Source of the DNA: Hygrophila difformis
Taxonomy: Eukaryota; Streptophyta; Magnoliopsida; Lamiales; Acanthaceae
Length of the DNA stretch: 64,000 nucleotides
Reading direction: 5' to 3'
NCBI GenBank assembly: GCA_030278955.1
Contig: JAOANR010000005.1
Coordinates: 1,035,431 to 1,099,430, forward strand
Shown: piece after piece, positions 11,615-22,591 of the stretch
Numbering within the stretch: position 1 is the stretch's first letter
How the letters are laid out: every line of letters starts with the position of its first letter
The notes under the pieces: generated by a model
What the model was told of the DNA's origin: nothing
Database searches by the model: none
What the model saw: only the letters and a program-made list of their open reading frames with translations
Made by a program: the position numbers and the translations under genes

Positions 11615-13157
11615 ATGGCCGCCGCGTTCGCATTTTCCCCCGTTTCCCCTAATATCCTCAACCACAGAAATCCTTTTCCGAGGAGGTTCTGCACTCTTGC
11701 CACCGCTGACCCTTCTTCCTCCTCCTCTGTAGCTGCCAGGCGATTGTACGTCGGTAACATTCCGCGGACTCTCACCAATGACGACCTCCACAAAATCGTC
11801 CAAGAGCACGCCAGCGTCGACAAAACTGAGGTTGTTTGTTTGTTTGTTTTTCCCCTTAGCAGACCATTTTTCTTATAGTTTCAAGTTCCAGACTTTGGGT
11901 TTCATCAAATAAGGTTTACAACTTAGGTTTCTTCTATCTCTAGAGAGCTTTGCTTTGGATTCTGTATTTCTGATTTTGAATTCACATAAAAAGTTCAAGT
12001 AGGTCGACAAGTGTTTGGACTTGGCTTATCTTTGAAGCTTCGACGCATGGTTATGAAGATTTTATCTTAACATTTATTTATTTTTTAAAGCTTTTTGAAA
12101 TTCCAGGAATTCCAACGAGAACTTCATATATACTTTTAAACCACAGACCAAAGCAGGGATGGATCCTTGAAAACATTTGTGATTTCACACTCCTATAGTT
12201 TTATTAGTATAGAAGTTTCATCCAGAACATATCCCTGTACCAAAGGTTCTTGCTCGATATCAGATTGTTTCACAATAATCATACATTTCGAGATAGGCTA
12301 TAGCTAAACAGACTTGTGCAGTTGTGCCGTGTTTTGTTCATTTCACTTCATACTTGTCACATTCTTTCTTCATATAATGACTTCCGTTCATAAGCCGCAA
12401 TGGTATATATTGCACTCTCTCTGCCTTGATAGGTGATGTATGATAAATACTCTGGTAGGAGCAGGCGGTTTGCATTTGTGACAATGAAGACTGTTGAGGA
12501 TGCAAATGCTGCCATTGAGAAGCTAAATGGCACAGTGAGTTGCTATCGATGAGCTTTTTTCATGAACTTATGCCAGATTAATTGTTGAAATGATCGTCTC
12601 CACTTTCTTTACAGGAAATTGGCGGGCGTCAAGTGAAAGTAAATTTAACAGAAAAACCGCTGGCATCTTTGGATGCAGCACTTGTTCGGACTGAAGAATC
12701 TGAGTTCATTGACAGTCCTTATAAAGTATATGTGGGCAATCTTGCAAAAACTGTAACAACAGACACCCTGAAAGATTTCTTTGCAGAAAAGGGGAAGGTT
12801 TTGAGTGCGAAGGTATCCCGAGTCCCGGGGACATCAAAGTCCGGTGGATTTGGATTTGTCACATTCTCTTCAGAAGACGATGTTGAAGCTGCAATATCAT
12901 CTCTCAACAATGAAGTAAGTGGTGTATTAAGCAGTTTGACATTACATTATTAGGAAATTTGGGAAGGCAGGATTGTAGCAAGTCAAAAGAAGCATAAATA
13001 AGTCAGAACTAAGAAGATTTTAAGAAGACAAAAGTCATACTCTTACTAGTAGCCCAAAGTTTAGATGCTTGCTTTACTAGTGATATCATTGAGTTTGAAA
13101 TTTGTGATTGAATTGCAGGTGCTGGAAGGACAAAAGATTCGTGTGAATAAAGCATAA
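11615..13157 (+). CDS. PSRP2: Plastid-specific 30S ribosomal protein 2, two-RRM RNA-binding protein
   Basis: Four exons: 11615-11830, 12433-12534, 12615-12914 and 13119-13157, all with GT-AG introns; they encode 218 residues and a stop in frame. A Ser/Pro/Arg-rich N-terminus of about 40 residues fits a chloroplast transit peptide. RRM1 has RNP2 LYVGNI and RNP1 [11 protein letters not shown]2 has RNP2 VYVGNL and RNP1 GGFGFVTF. The linker [15 protein letters not shown] and the C-terminal tail [11 protein letters not shown] match the family closely. PSRP2 is a plastid ribosome-associated RNA-binding protein of the small subunit, linked to translation and RNA chaperone activity. The start is the first ATG in frame with the transit peptide. 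All exons look intact. A copia insertion leaves 86 bp of original sequence upstream, including an AATATATT stretch that might serve as a TATA element. Confidence 0.93.
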
Positions 13158-13644
13158 GATGGCAGGTAAAAGATAAAAATTAGGAAGATACTTCGATGTT
13201 TTGGATGCTACATATTGAATCTGTCCTGGTATTGATGAATCCAGATATTGTTTTGCATAAATTTACCATTTAGAAACTGGTGGTCTTGTTTAATTCTTAA
13301 CTTCACAGTTCACACAAGCTGCACAACACGACGTGAAGTCGTGAACTGCTTAAGCTTGTATTGGATTGAACCTACCATTTTTAAAATTCCAATGTTGACT
13401 CACTGCGACATTAACAACAAAATAATTAAATAATACTAGTACTGGTAATGGTAACTTTTACACTACAGAAACGTGAAAACTAAGGAGCGGGATCGCCTTT
13501 AGTTTGGCTGTCTGGTTCTAGGATTTTAAAAGTGGTGAAGACTTTAAGAAGCTAACAAACATATAACCTATTATATTCTATAAAGATGTCATTACATAAT
13601 TTAATTGAAATTAATAAACAAAACATCCAGATTAGCATCAAGAT
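13158..13644. other. 3' flank of PSRP2, no gene seen
   Basis: AT-rich sequence after the PSRP2 stop, likely 3' UTR and spacer. The 61-codon open frame at 13248-13433 shows no family features. Confidence 0.5.
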
Positions 13645-14630
13645 AAGTGGCGGACGCAGAGTGTCTGGGGTGGGGGTGGGGGATGCTAGTCATGCGACCA
13701 AAAGTTTTCGCCTTATTTTATTTTTATTTTTCGTAGGATAACTATTAGTTGATTTTCGTTTTTCCGGATCGCCAATAATATCTCAATTCATCTAACTGTA
13801 CACGGGTCTTCTTATTAGTATTGCTAACATCACTTAAATCCAAATTTATAGAGCTAAAATGAGCATTATTTGGTTTCAAACTCCTCGGAAGAAAATATCT
13901 GTTCATTTTGTCCTAAACAAAGTAAAATATTTCAATTATAATCAACAAAAATTTGACTATAGCAAACAAAATCAAATGTTGCACACTAATCACTAGTAGA
14001 CAAGATCAAAGTACTATTAAATTATTTTGACATTTGATTTTGGAACAAAATAAAGTAACATAGTAACAATGACAGACTAATTAAATGTTTGAGCAGAATA
14101 CTACTATTAAACTAATTAAAGTTTGTTAATGGTGAACAGTATGACAGAGTAACTGAGAAATAGACTAACAAACAAGAGCTCTATATTTCATATACTGAAC
14201 ATTCCGAAAAAATAAATATAGGAATTTATTATGAGTTCTATTATGCCAATTTGTTATTCACAACTAAAGTAAAAAAAAAAAAAAAAACTCTCAATTCTAG
14301 TTACAACATTAAATAATGAGCTTAATTTATTATTTTATTTGATTAAGATAAAAAAAAAATATATGAGCCCATATTAAAAAATCTCACTAACAAAAAAACA
14401 CATTGCATTTTTTTTCCTCTTCTTTCCCTGAATAACTGAAAAATGATCTATACTATAACTAAATTTTACATGACTGTTTAAAATATTAGTGCCGAAGTTT
14501 GAGTTTGGGGGCGGAATTATACATAAAAAATTTCTACTGTAGCTAAAATAAACATAACTATATAAAAAAAATCATAGGCAAACTTCGAACTCGCGGCGGC
14601 CCCCCAAGCCCACACACACGTCTACCACTG
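13645..14630. mobile_element. hAT-like non-autonomous DNA transposon
   Basis: The left end AAGTGGCGGACGCAG and the inverted right end CAGTGGTAGACGTGTG are imperfect terminal inverted repeats, each followed inward by a G-rich run. Flanks ATCAAGAT (13637-13644) and ATCAAGAC (14631-14638) form an 8-bp duplication with one mismatch, the size typical of hAT elements, whose termini often read CAGTGGCGGA. The AT-rich interior codes for nothing recognisable. Confidence 0.65.
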
Positions 14631-15086
14631 ATCAAGACCAAAGAAGCAAAATTTAGATGACCAGATAGGTTACTTTTGAGAGAGAGCCCTCCATCCAAAT
14701 TTTTTTTAAGTCTTGAAACCATTCGAGTCGCTAAAAAAAAGTGGTGAAAAGGTATTCTAGTGCCACTCGAATGAATTTGAATCTGGCTTTCAATCCACAC
14801 TTGAACCATGCGAGTGAAAACTATCATATGACAAAAAGTTAGTGTCATAGAGTTCCACTCGCATGCTACTCAAGTAAGACTCGAAACCACCACACTTTTA
14901 GAATATCCAATTTTTATAATTTGTATTTGTATATAATTTAAGTTATTAATAACTAAAAATATGCATTAGATTAGGTGAAATGCGGGAAAGGTGAAAGTTA
15001 AAAAAGAACAGAGGGATTATAATCTATCATCCCATTATAGGTGTTTTAGGATTAATATGGGGAAAATATTGATATATTTAATTAGT
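14631..15086. other. AT-rich spacer between two hAT copies
   Basis: No gene or element boundary seen. The 96-codon minus-strand open frame at 14558-14848 crosses the hAT terminus and looks like chance. Confidence 0.4.
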
Positions 15087-15400
15087 TAGTGGCGGATGCA
15101 GAGTATATGGTTGGGGTCGAAATTCCTTTTAACAAATATCTTCGCCTTAGTTCATCTTTAATTTCAATAGAAAACCATCAATTGATTTTCGTTTTCCCCA
15201 ATCTCTTCATTTAATTCTACCTATTTTTTTTTAAAAAAAAAGTACTAATATAGCTAATATTACTAGAATTCAAATTTATAAAGCTCGCATCAGCATTATC
15301 TTTTCCTTTTGTCCTAAACATTGTAAAATATTTTGATTATAATCAACAAACTCAAAGTATTAACATAATATTAGTAGACAAACAAAGTTATTAAGAATGA
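15087..15400. mobile_element. Truncated second copy of the hAT-like element
   Basis: Starts TAGTGGCGGATGCAGAG and then tracks the left part of the 13645 element (TTGATTTTCGTTTT, and TTTTGTCCTAAACA followed by a TAAAATATTT stretch). I cannot find a right terminal repeat, so it is truncated or its end has decayed. Confidence 0.5.
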
Positions 15401-15756
15401 TAATTAAGAATGATATATGTCCAAATTTACTATTTGGGAGACGATCTTTGTTGAGGTGGTGTTGGCGAATGTTGTGTTGTCTCTATTTGACTGAAATTTG
15501 TAATGTTTGATGATTGCCTTTTCTTGCATAATAGCATCGCTATTGCATCTTTCTTGCATCAAGATTTTATTGTTTCGAGATTATTTGTATTCCTTTTTTT
15601 TTCCGGTAGTAAGTATTCCTTTTTCATTTAGGTTGTTTTAATATTGATTCATGAACCAACAGCAGTTGGCTTGAGTGGATGGGACTCTAGTCGCTTAAGC
15701 AAGGTCTCGGTTCGCCCTTGCAGATCCTCGAAGATTAGTCTTGGGTCCAAGAAATT

Positions 15757-18352
15757 AAACTTTCCTAAGGCCTACGACAACGTGTCATGGGAAGCTCTAA
15801 TTCGTGTGCTGGAGGTTATGGGGTTTGGAGGTAAGTGAATATATTTGATTAGGGAATATATTGGTTCTACCACGACGGCTGTCATGGTAAATGGCTCGCC
15901 TATGAACTTCTTTATATTGGAAAAAAAGGTTGAGGCAGGGAGACCCTCTTTCCCCATATCTATTTGTTTTAGTGGCCGAACTTCTTAATTGCCTTGTCAC
16001 TAAGGCTGTTGCGTTAGGAATGATCTCAAGGTTTGGAGTCTTGCATGGATGGGCCGATCATAACATGTCTACAATATGTCGATGACACCATCCTTTTCTG
16101 CAAGGGAGAGCTATCACAGGTGATCACCATAAAGAGGATTTTGAGATGTTTGACAACAGGTTTGAGGATTAATTATAGGAAAAGTTGCTTATATGGCATT
16201 AACTGATCAGAGGAAGTGGTGAATGAAGCATCGAATATTCTCGGCTGTGGTGTTGAGAGGTGGGCATTAACGTACTTGGGGATTCCAATTGGTAGTAGGA
16301 TCAATAGCATGGGGATTTGGCAGCCGGTGCTTGACAAAGTTGAGAAGCGTTTAGCCGGGTGGAAGGGGAGGTTGCTAACTCAAACGGGTAGATTATGTTT
16401 AATCAAATATGTGATATATAGTTTACCGGTATATTCCCTTTGTATTTAAGGTTCTAAAGGCGGTGGCGAAACAGCTGGAGAAATTTAAAAGATGATTCTT
16501 TTGAAACAAATGGAAGGGTGTTAGGCGGCTGCATACTATAAGTTGGGAAAGGGTCTGTCGACACAAGAAGGCAGGATGGTTAGGCATTTGGGATACAAAA
16601 CAGTTCAATGATGCGTTACTTTTCAAATGGAAATGGAGATTCGGAAAAGAACATACATTATGGAAGGAATTAATTGACACTAAGTACTATAGGAAGGAAG
16701 GGCCTTTATTGCCGGTGGCAAAGCTGGAAAGGTCATTTTGGGGTCGCATATGTTATGCTTGGGAGGAGATGAACTTGGAAGGGACTGGGGGTGGTTTTAA
16801 AATTCTGGTGGGAGATGGGATAGACACTCGATTTTGGCAGGACATATGGGTGGTGGAAGGGCGGCCATTGAGGGATATTTTTCCTCGAATATTCGCCTTG
16901 GCCAGAAATAAGGAATGGAGGATTGTAGAATTCGGGAGGTGGGAGGGATTCGAATGGGTTTGGCAGATTGATTTGCGGCAGCCATTTTTCGATTGGGAGT
17001 TAGATAGAAGGAACCAACTGTTCCTAACGTTGAGGTGGGCTAGGTTAAACAAACTTTTGAGGGATAGAGTCATATGGACCAAGGAAAGTAATGGGTGTTT
17101 CTCGTCTAGATCCTATTGGAGTTCAGAAGAGGGCGGTGAAGAGGATGTGTCACAGCGGATGTGGTCAAGAATATGGGAAGTGAAAGCTCTGGTGAAGGTG
17201 AAACTATTGACGTGGAAGTTTGCACATAACGCCTTTCCGGTGAGGGAAGTGTTAGCTAATAGAGGCTGCCTTCCTGTTGATAATGCACTATGTCTAGTAT
17301 GTGCACATGAACTTGAGTCCTTAGACCATTTGTTTTGTTGCTGCAAGTTTGCAGGTCTGGTATGGCGTCAAGGGGCTGCCTTCTTTGAGCCACCATGGAC
17401 AATGCCAGGAAGGGCGATAAATTTGTTGGCCTGGTGGCTGGATGCACACCCGAAACATGGGGGGAGAAAGCTTTGGTTATTATCGGGATTGATCATAATC
17501 TGGACCATTTGGAAGTGTCGTAACGAGTTGATTTTCAGAGGCACGGGGGCTGGTTTAATTCTACTATGGAGGAAATTGAATGGCAGGTTTGTTGGAGGTG
17601 GCAGATTATGAATAAGGGTGTGGCCGAGCAAGTGGAGGGCCTACAGCGAAGCTTCCCTGATGGTTTCATTCGAGTCGGGAATAGGTCAGTTAGAGCTCCT
17701 CGGAGGGGTTTAGTTTGGGAAAGGCCAGAAATGGGTTGGTGGAAAGTTAATACAGATGGATCTTCGCTTGGTAATCCTGGGCCGGCTGGTGTTGGAGGGG
17801 TAATTCGCAATGACAAGGGAAATGTGATTTTCATATTGTCGGACTTTATAGGATGTGTTGATTCGACCGAGGCCGAGGTGACGGCGATTAGCTGAGTGTG
17901 TGCGTCGTTAGTTTGGGATCAAGGATTCCCCCTTTGTCGGTTGGTGTTGGAGTGTGACTCATCCAACGTTATGAAGTGGCTGCTAAAACCGGAGACATTC
18001 CCGTGGAGACTGCGAGATCTTTTGGGACCGATTATGGTGGTGATGAGATATGGAGGGGAGGTGAGAGTTTTGCACATATTGAGAGAACGTAACAACATGG
18101 CGGATCATTGGGCAAGGTTAGGCGCAGCTGGAGGAGGCAGAGTGGAGGAGTGGTTCTAAACTGGCAACGGCGAAGGTCTGGGTATAAGGTTTGGATGTGA
18201 ACGCACAGTGTGGGCAATACTTTGTAGTCTTTGTTTTGTGGCCATATGTATGGCGTGGCTGATTACCTTTGTAATGCAATTGTTTCGTTTTTTGTCATTT
18301 GATAATGAATGAATAAACAATTTCTCCTAAAAAAAATAAAAAATAAAAAAAT
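15757..18352 (+). pseudogene. LINE (L1-type) remnant: RT C-terminal half, zf-RVT and RNase H
   Basis: Plus-strand fragments in order: RT segment KAYDNVSWEALIRVLEVMGF (15765-15835); the RT active-site strand as YVDDTILFC near 16075-16100; the conserved RT tail LTYLGIPIGSRI and GWKGRLLTQTGRLCLIKYV (16216-16449); a zinc-binding RT-associated domain with CLVCAHELESLDHLF (about 17290-17335, within the 300-codon open frame 16709-17611); and RNase H with VNTDGSSLGNPGPAGVGGVI and ERNNMADHWAR (about 17735-18159). Stops and frameshifts separate the pieces, for instance TGA at 17893-17895 inside RNase H. It ends in an A-rich tail at 18328-18352. The endonuclease and N-terminal RT are absent, which is usual for 5'-truncated LINE insertions. 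Confidence 0.9.
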
Positions 18353-19010
18353 TGAGCCAAAATCAGAATTAATAATTACGATTTAAACCATGTGATACTC
18401 TTTTCGACATCTTGGCAATAATTAATGATGGGCCCAATCATTTCAAGAAATTATAATTCTCATTTTATTTTAACACCCAAAATTCCAAAATATCTAAAAA
18501 GACCATTCTTTTTCCAAAGTTGGACACCAAAAGGAATAAAAATCTATACCATGAATCAATTTGTGAAAAGTAACTAACGAGAGTGCGACCAAAACGGAAT
18601 AAAGAGAGTGCAACTAACGACCCGATTGGACGGACCTAGGATTTCTCACTTGTCATATAAAAGGGTTGACTCACATTATATCCATCATTTCCTCACTTTA
18701 GAAAACATCCCAATTGTTGTTGTTGTGCTTGATGAAGACTCCAGTTCTTAGTTTAGGTAGGATAGTTTATTTTTGCATGGTGTTGTTAGGGTATTCATTT
18801 AGGTTTAAATATTGCTTATAACTTAATTTTTTAATGCTTCCTTAATTTAGTTTAAGTGTTTTATCGTTATTCATGTTAGTAGTTTAGATTTCAAATTGTT
18901 AGTATGTAGATTTGATTTTCGGTTTTTGTATGTTCTTCAATGCATATTTGAAATATGAAAAATTGCATAAGTCATTCTGTGCGATGGACCCTTGTTTGGT
19001 GCTCCACTCC
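18353..19010. other. AT-rich spacer, no gene seen
   Basis: Non-coding sequence between the LINE tail and the gypsy insertion. It includes TATAAAAGGG at about 18655 with no downstream frame that I recognise, and the motif TGTGCGATGG at 18979-18988, which belongs to an inverted set that resumes beyond the gypsy element. Confidence 0.4.
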
Positions 19011-19015
19011 ATATC

Positions 19016-21352
19016 TGTAATACACGAGAATTTTGCAACATAAAACAATAAATAAAATAAATACAATAAATAAATAAATCCAGCAGATAAGTAAATAAAT
19101 AAAGATAAGGAAGTGAGAAATGAAATTTAACTTAAAAAGGAATTAAAGGAATTTAATAAAAAGAACCAATTAAAGATAAATAAATTGCACACCGAAACCT
19201 GACACCAATGAACTCGAGAACCCGAGTCCAAACATAAATTATACGGGGTTTCTATTTCCGTAAACCCGAAGATACCCCGGAAATCGGAATCCGGGGGCAT
19301 AGGGGGATAGAAGTCTGAAAAAGAGGAGGAAAGGCACGACGAATCGCACGGCCCGCCCGGACCGAAGTCCAGGCGAGTGCCGCGCGGTCAAGTGGGAAAA
19401 GGCGCGCCACGACCGCGCCGCTTGACAGATTCGCCGGTAGCGAGATTCACTCGCATTTTCCGACTTCGGTTGAACACCTTTCAGCTCAAGACTCTTAGAG
19501 ACAGACCTTGGACGCCCCTAGGTCATGTTTACCTATAAATAAGCCCTCTTGAAAGCTTCGAACACTTTTCCAAAACCCTACACCTCTCTATACGTTCGAA
19601 ACCCTAATTTCGGAATCGTCGGAGGCACGAAACCAAGGCGAGGACTGTTTGGACGAAAATTTGAAGATCTCCAGCGTCGTGGTAAGCTTCGATCCGATCC
19701 TTGTTCCATATACGATTCGAAAACGAATCCTAACCTTCTTCTTTTTCTTTCTACACCCCGAATCGGATCTAGAACGTAGAACCCGACAAACGGAGAGGAT
19801 AAACGGAGGACTGGAAGCCACGCCTTCGAAATAGATGATCCCAGACATCTACAAATCTGTAAGTTAACGCTTATATGGTTTTTGGAGTAATTAAAATACG
19901 TAAAACTAAAAGCTTCATCAAATCTTTCGTAAATCTGTCAACATACGTTTTCTACTGGCGCAACAGTTTTGTCTAATTTTTCCGAACCTTAAAACGTCTT
20001 CAAACGGAAAAACTTAAAACACAAAAAACGTTCCTAAGGCTTAGATCTATCTATCGTAAAAGTTTCAGAATTTTTAAAGACGTTTTGATATCTGAAATCC
20101 ACCGAAACTTGGATCTTGAAATTCTTGACAGAACTTAGGTCCGATCTTGATCACGTTTTTGACATTAGTTCTAGACCGATTTAGATCTTTAGCCGAACAT
20201 GAAAGTTGTAGAAAAATGTCTTAAGAAAGTCTCTGTAAAATTTCATTAAGTGTGGTGTTGATTTGCTATGGTAGATCTTGATAATCTTGAACTGCTATAC
20301 ACGAAATTCGGACAGATTAATGTTATGACGGAAATTGACGTTTTTGACCTGTTTCGGTATCTCGGATTGCAAAAGTTAAAACACGAAAGTTGTTCATCTC
20401 GATGTTTCTGAGTCAGTGGTAAAATTTCAGAATTTTTGAAATTAAACTCGATTTTTAGTGAATTTTAGAGTAAACTGTGGTTGACCGAGTCAAATCTTGA
20501 AATCTTGTTGAATATCCTAAACTCGATTAAACTCGATTTTTAGTGAATTAAACGGCATGAGATATATGGCCTACACTCTCATGAATATCCTTATGGGTTT
20601 CCCGAGGCTCCGGAGTGGTATTGGGTATGGCAGATACGGCTGCGGCCGCCGGTTTCCGGCTAAACTTGTTGACATCGCGATGAAATCGTGTAACACTTGA
20701 AATACTAAATCTTGGGAGTAAATGGGGATAGTTAAATGTTTAATTAATGTCCTTTTAAATTATTAAATGCTTTATTTAAATTAATTATGGTTTTATTTAA
20801 ATTATGCTAAATGTACTATTGGTTAGTGTCATGATTAAATTATGCGAATTGGTTATATTATTATCTATGATTATTATCATGCTTTTATGAAATTATTAAA
20901 TTGATGGCTTTTAAACCCTACAATCATGCATGTGTTAACTTACTCAGCATGTTGTGCTGACCAAACCCTTTATTTTCATTTTTCCTTACAGAGTATGTGG
21001 AATGATCATGAGTACGTTCATGCATGGGGGGACTTGCATTTTGCGAAACTTATTATTTTAAATTCTTGCATTAGACTCTAGAATAAACGGGCCTGTTTAA
21101 CCCGTGTTTTGACCATGTCGGTCGTATTTACATTTCCGCTGCAATATTATACTTAAATATTATTTCCGCTGCGCTATGATATTATTATTTTCGAGACTAT
21201 ATTGTATGGGCTGTTTGCAAATGTTTTAAATATTTTTCTAACACTGAAATACCTAGCCTTGCATCTCTTTAGTAAGCCGGAGAAACCGTGTCTTACTAGG
21301 GAGGTGTGGCGGTGACATCCCGACCTGGGTGACCAAAAATCGGGGTGTTACA
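19016..21352 (+). repeat. 5' LTR of the gypsy element
   Basis: 2337 bp from TGTAATACACGAG to CGGGGTGTTACA. Compared with the 3' LTR it lacks about 200 bp near 20516-20556, where a short patchwork insert is found instead, and it starts at the inner of two possible LTR starts. It contains a TATA box (19534-19540) and A/G-rich leader sequence. Confidence 0.9.
19534..19540 (+). promoter_or_regulatory. TATA box of the gypsy 5' LTR
   Basis: TATAAATA within ACCTATAAATAAGCCCTC, in the position where the family has its core promoter. The 3' LTR has CTTTAAATAAG here (27780-27790), so its TATA is mutated; the solo LTR at 39760-42580 keeps TATAAATA. Confidence 0.6.
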
Positions 21353-21355
21353 AGT

Positions 21356-21367
21356 TGGTATCAGAGC
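21356..21367 (+). other. Primer binding site, initiator tRNA-Met type
   Basis: TGGTATCAGAGC lies three bases after the 5' LTR end. It is the usual plant LTR-retrotransposon site complementary to the 3' end of initiator tRNA-Met, and it fixes the LTR edge at 21352. Confidence 0.9.
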
Positions 21368-21690
21368 CCGGCTATTTTTAAGCTATTATTTTTAAACCAT
21401 TATTATTTTTAAACTACTATTAATATTTTGACTATTACTTTAAATTTTAAAGTATTATTTCCATGGAAAAAAATATTTATTTTAAACCCCATGGAAAAAT
21501 ATATAAAGTGCATTAAATTATTTTTGGGGGGAATCATCATTTGCATTTGCATATTGCATCTCTTTTATGTAGAGAACTTAGAATCTTGGCGAATTTCAAC
21601 TTAGAATCTTGGCGAATTTCAACTTAGAATCTTGGCGAAGTTAACCTAGAATCTTGGCGAATATTAACTTAGATCTTTTACTTGCGCTAG

Positions 21691-22290
21691 ATGGCTAGTC
21701 AAGATATGATGCACTTGATGATCAAAATGATGAACGTTCATCTTGACTCCCAACAAACCATACAACATATGAAAAATCGTATAGCTCAGTTGGAGGCAAA
21801 TCTGCACCAAATGGGAGACTTAAGGGAAGCTAACCTCCAACACTTCCCGAACTTGAGAGCCGCTGATCAAGGTCGCATAAAAGACTTAGAAACTCAAGTG
21901 CAAAAGCTCACCGAACGGAGCGATGCGATGATAGATAGAATCGAGGATCTACGGACGGACCTGCTTGACCTCACCGACATAGTCATACCATACAGCTCTG
22001 TGGAAGACCATTTGATGGGACCACGAAGCCCAACACCCCCAGTAGAAAGCCCATCCGGCCTTATCCGTGGACGTTACGGAACCCTTGGACTCTGGCCCCA
22101 CATGGTCCGCCCGTCGCCAAACCCGAGCCCCGTGGAGAGCCATCTGGAGGAGTCACCGGAACCAGTCCCGGAAGCCGTTGATCCACCATCCCCATTGTTT
22201 CATGGACCCTTGGGCACCGGCCAAGTCTCCGATGAGGATGATCTAATGGAAGACCCCACTACTCTGCCAGAGGACGTAGAGATCCTTTAG
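21691..22290 (+). CDS. Element-encoded 199-residue coiled-coil protein, unknown function
   Basis: Open frame starting MASQDMMHLMIKMMNVHLDS, the first frame after the primer binding site, where gag would be expected. Residues about 20-95 are rich in heptad-spaced Leu/Ile/Met and charged residues (for example RIKDLETQVQKLTERSDAMI), consistent with a coiled coil. The C-terminal half is Pro/Ser/Glu-rich and acidic. There is no zinc knuckle and no Gag-like core that I recognise. Four copies of TTAGAATCTTGGCGAA lie just upstream (about 21587-21660). It could be an upstream accessory frame of the element or a rewritten gag N-terminus. Coding status is inferred from length and composition only. Confidence 0.55.
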   Translation: MASQDMMHLMIKMMNVHLDSQQTIQHMKNRIAQLEANLHQMGDLREANLQHFPNLRAADQGRIKDLETQVQKLTERSDAMIDRIEDLRTDLLDLTDIVIPYSSVEDHLMGPRSPTPPVESPSGLIRGRYGTLGLWPHMVRPSPNPSPVESHLEESPEPVPEAVDPPSPLFHGPLGTGQVSDEDDLMEDPTTLPEDVEIL

Positions 22291-22591
22291 ATACTTTGTT
22301 TTAGATAGCACATTTCTTTTGCGCATCCTATTACTTGTATTAAATTTCTTTTAAGGAATAAAATGCAAGTTGACTTTTTTTTGAAATCCTTCAACCCTAA
22401 ACTATCGGAAGAAAAAAAAAACCACATTTTCTCTAAACGATAACAGTCGAATCAGACAACTAAGCAAGGATACAACGGAAACATAAACTACCAAACATAA
22501 ACAGTCAGATTATCCTTATACAGTCCCATAAGAAAACAACCAAATAAAACACTACTACTGCGAACCTAAACGGAGACGCAGGAACGAAGGA

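Noticed and set aside
15660..15730. tRNA-like or SINE-like segment with GGTTCGCCCTT
   Set aside because: The B-box match is poor and no A box or cloverleaf could be drawn.
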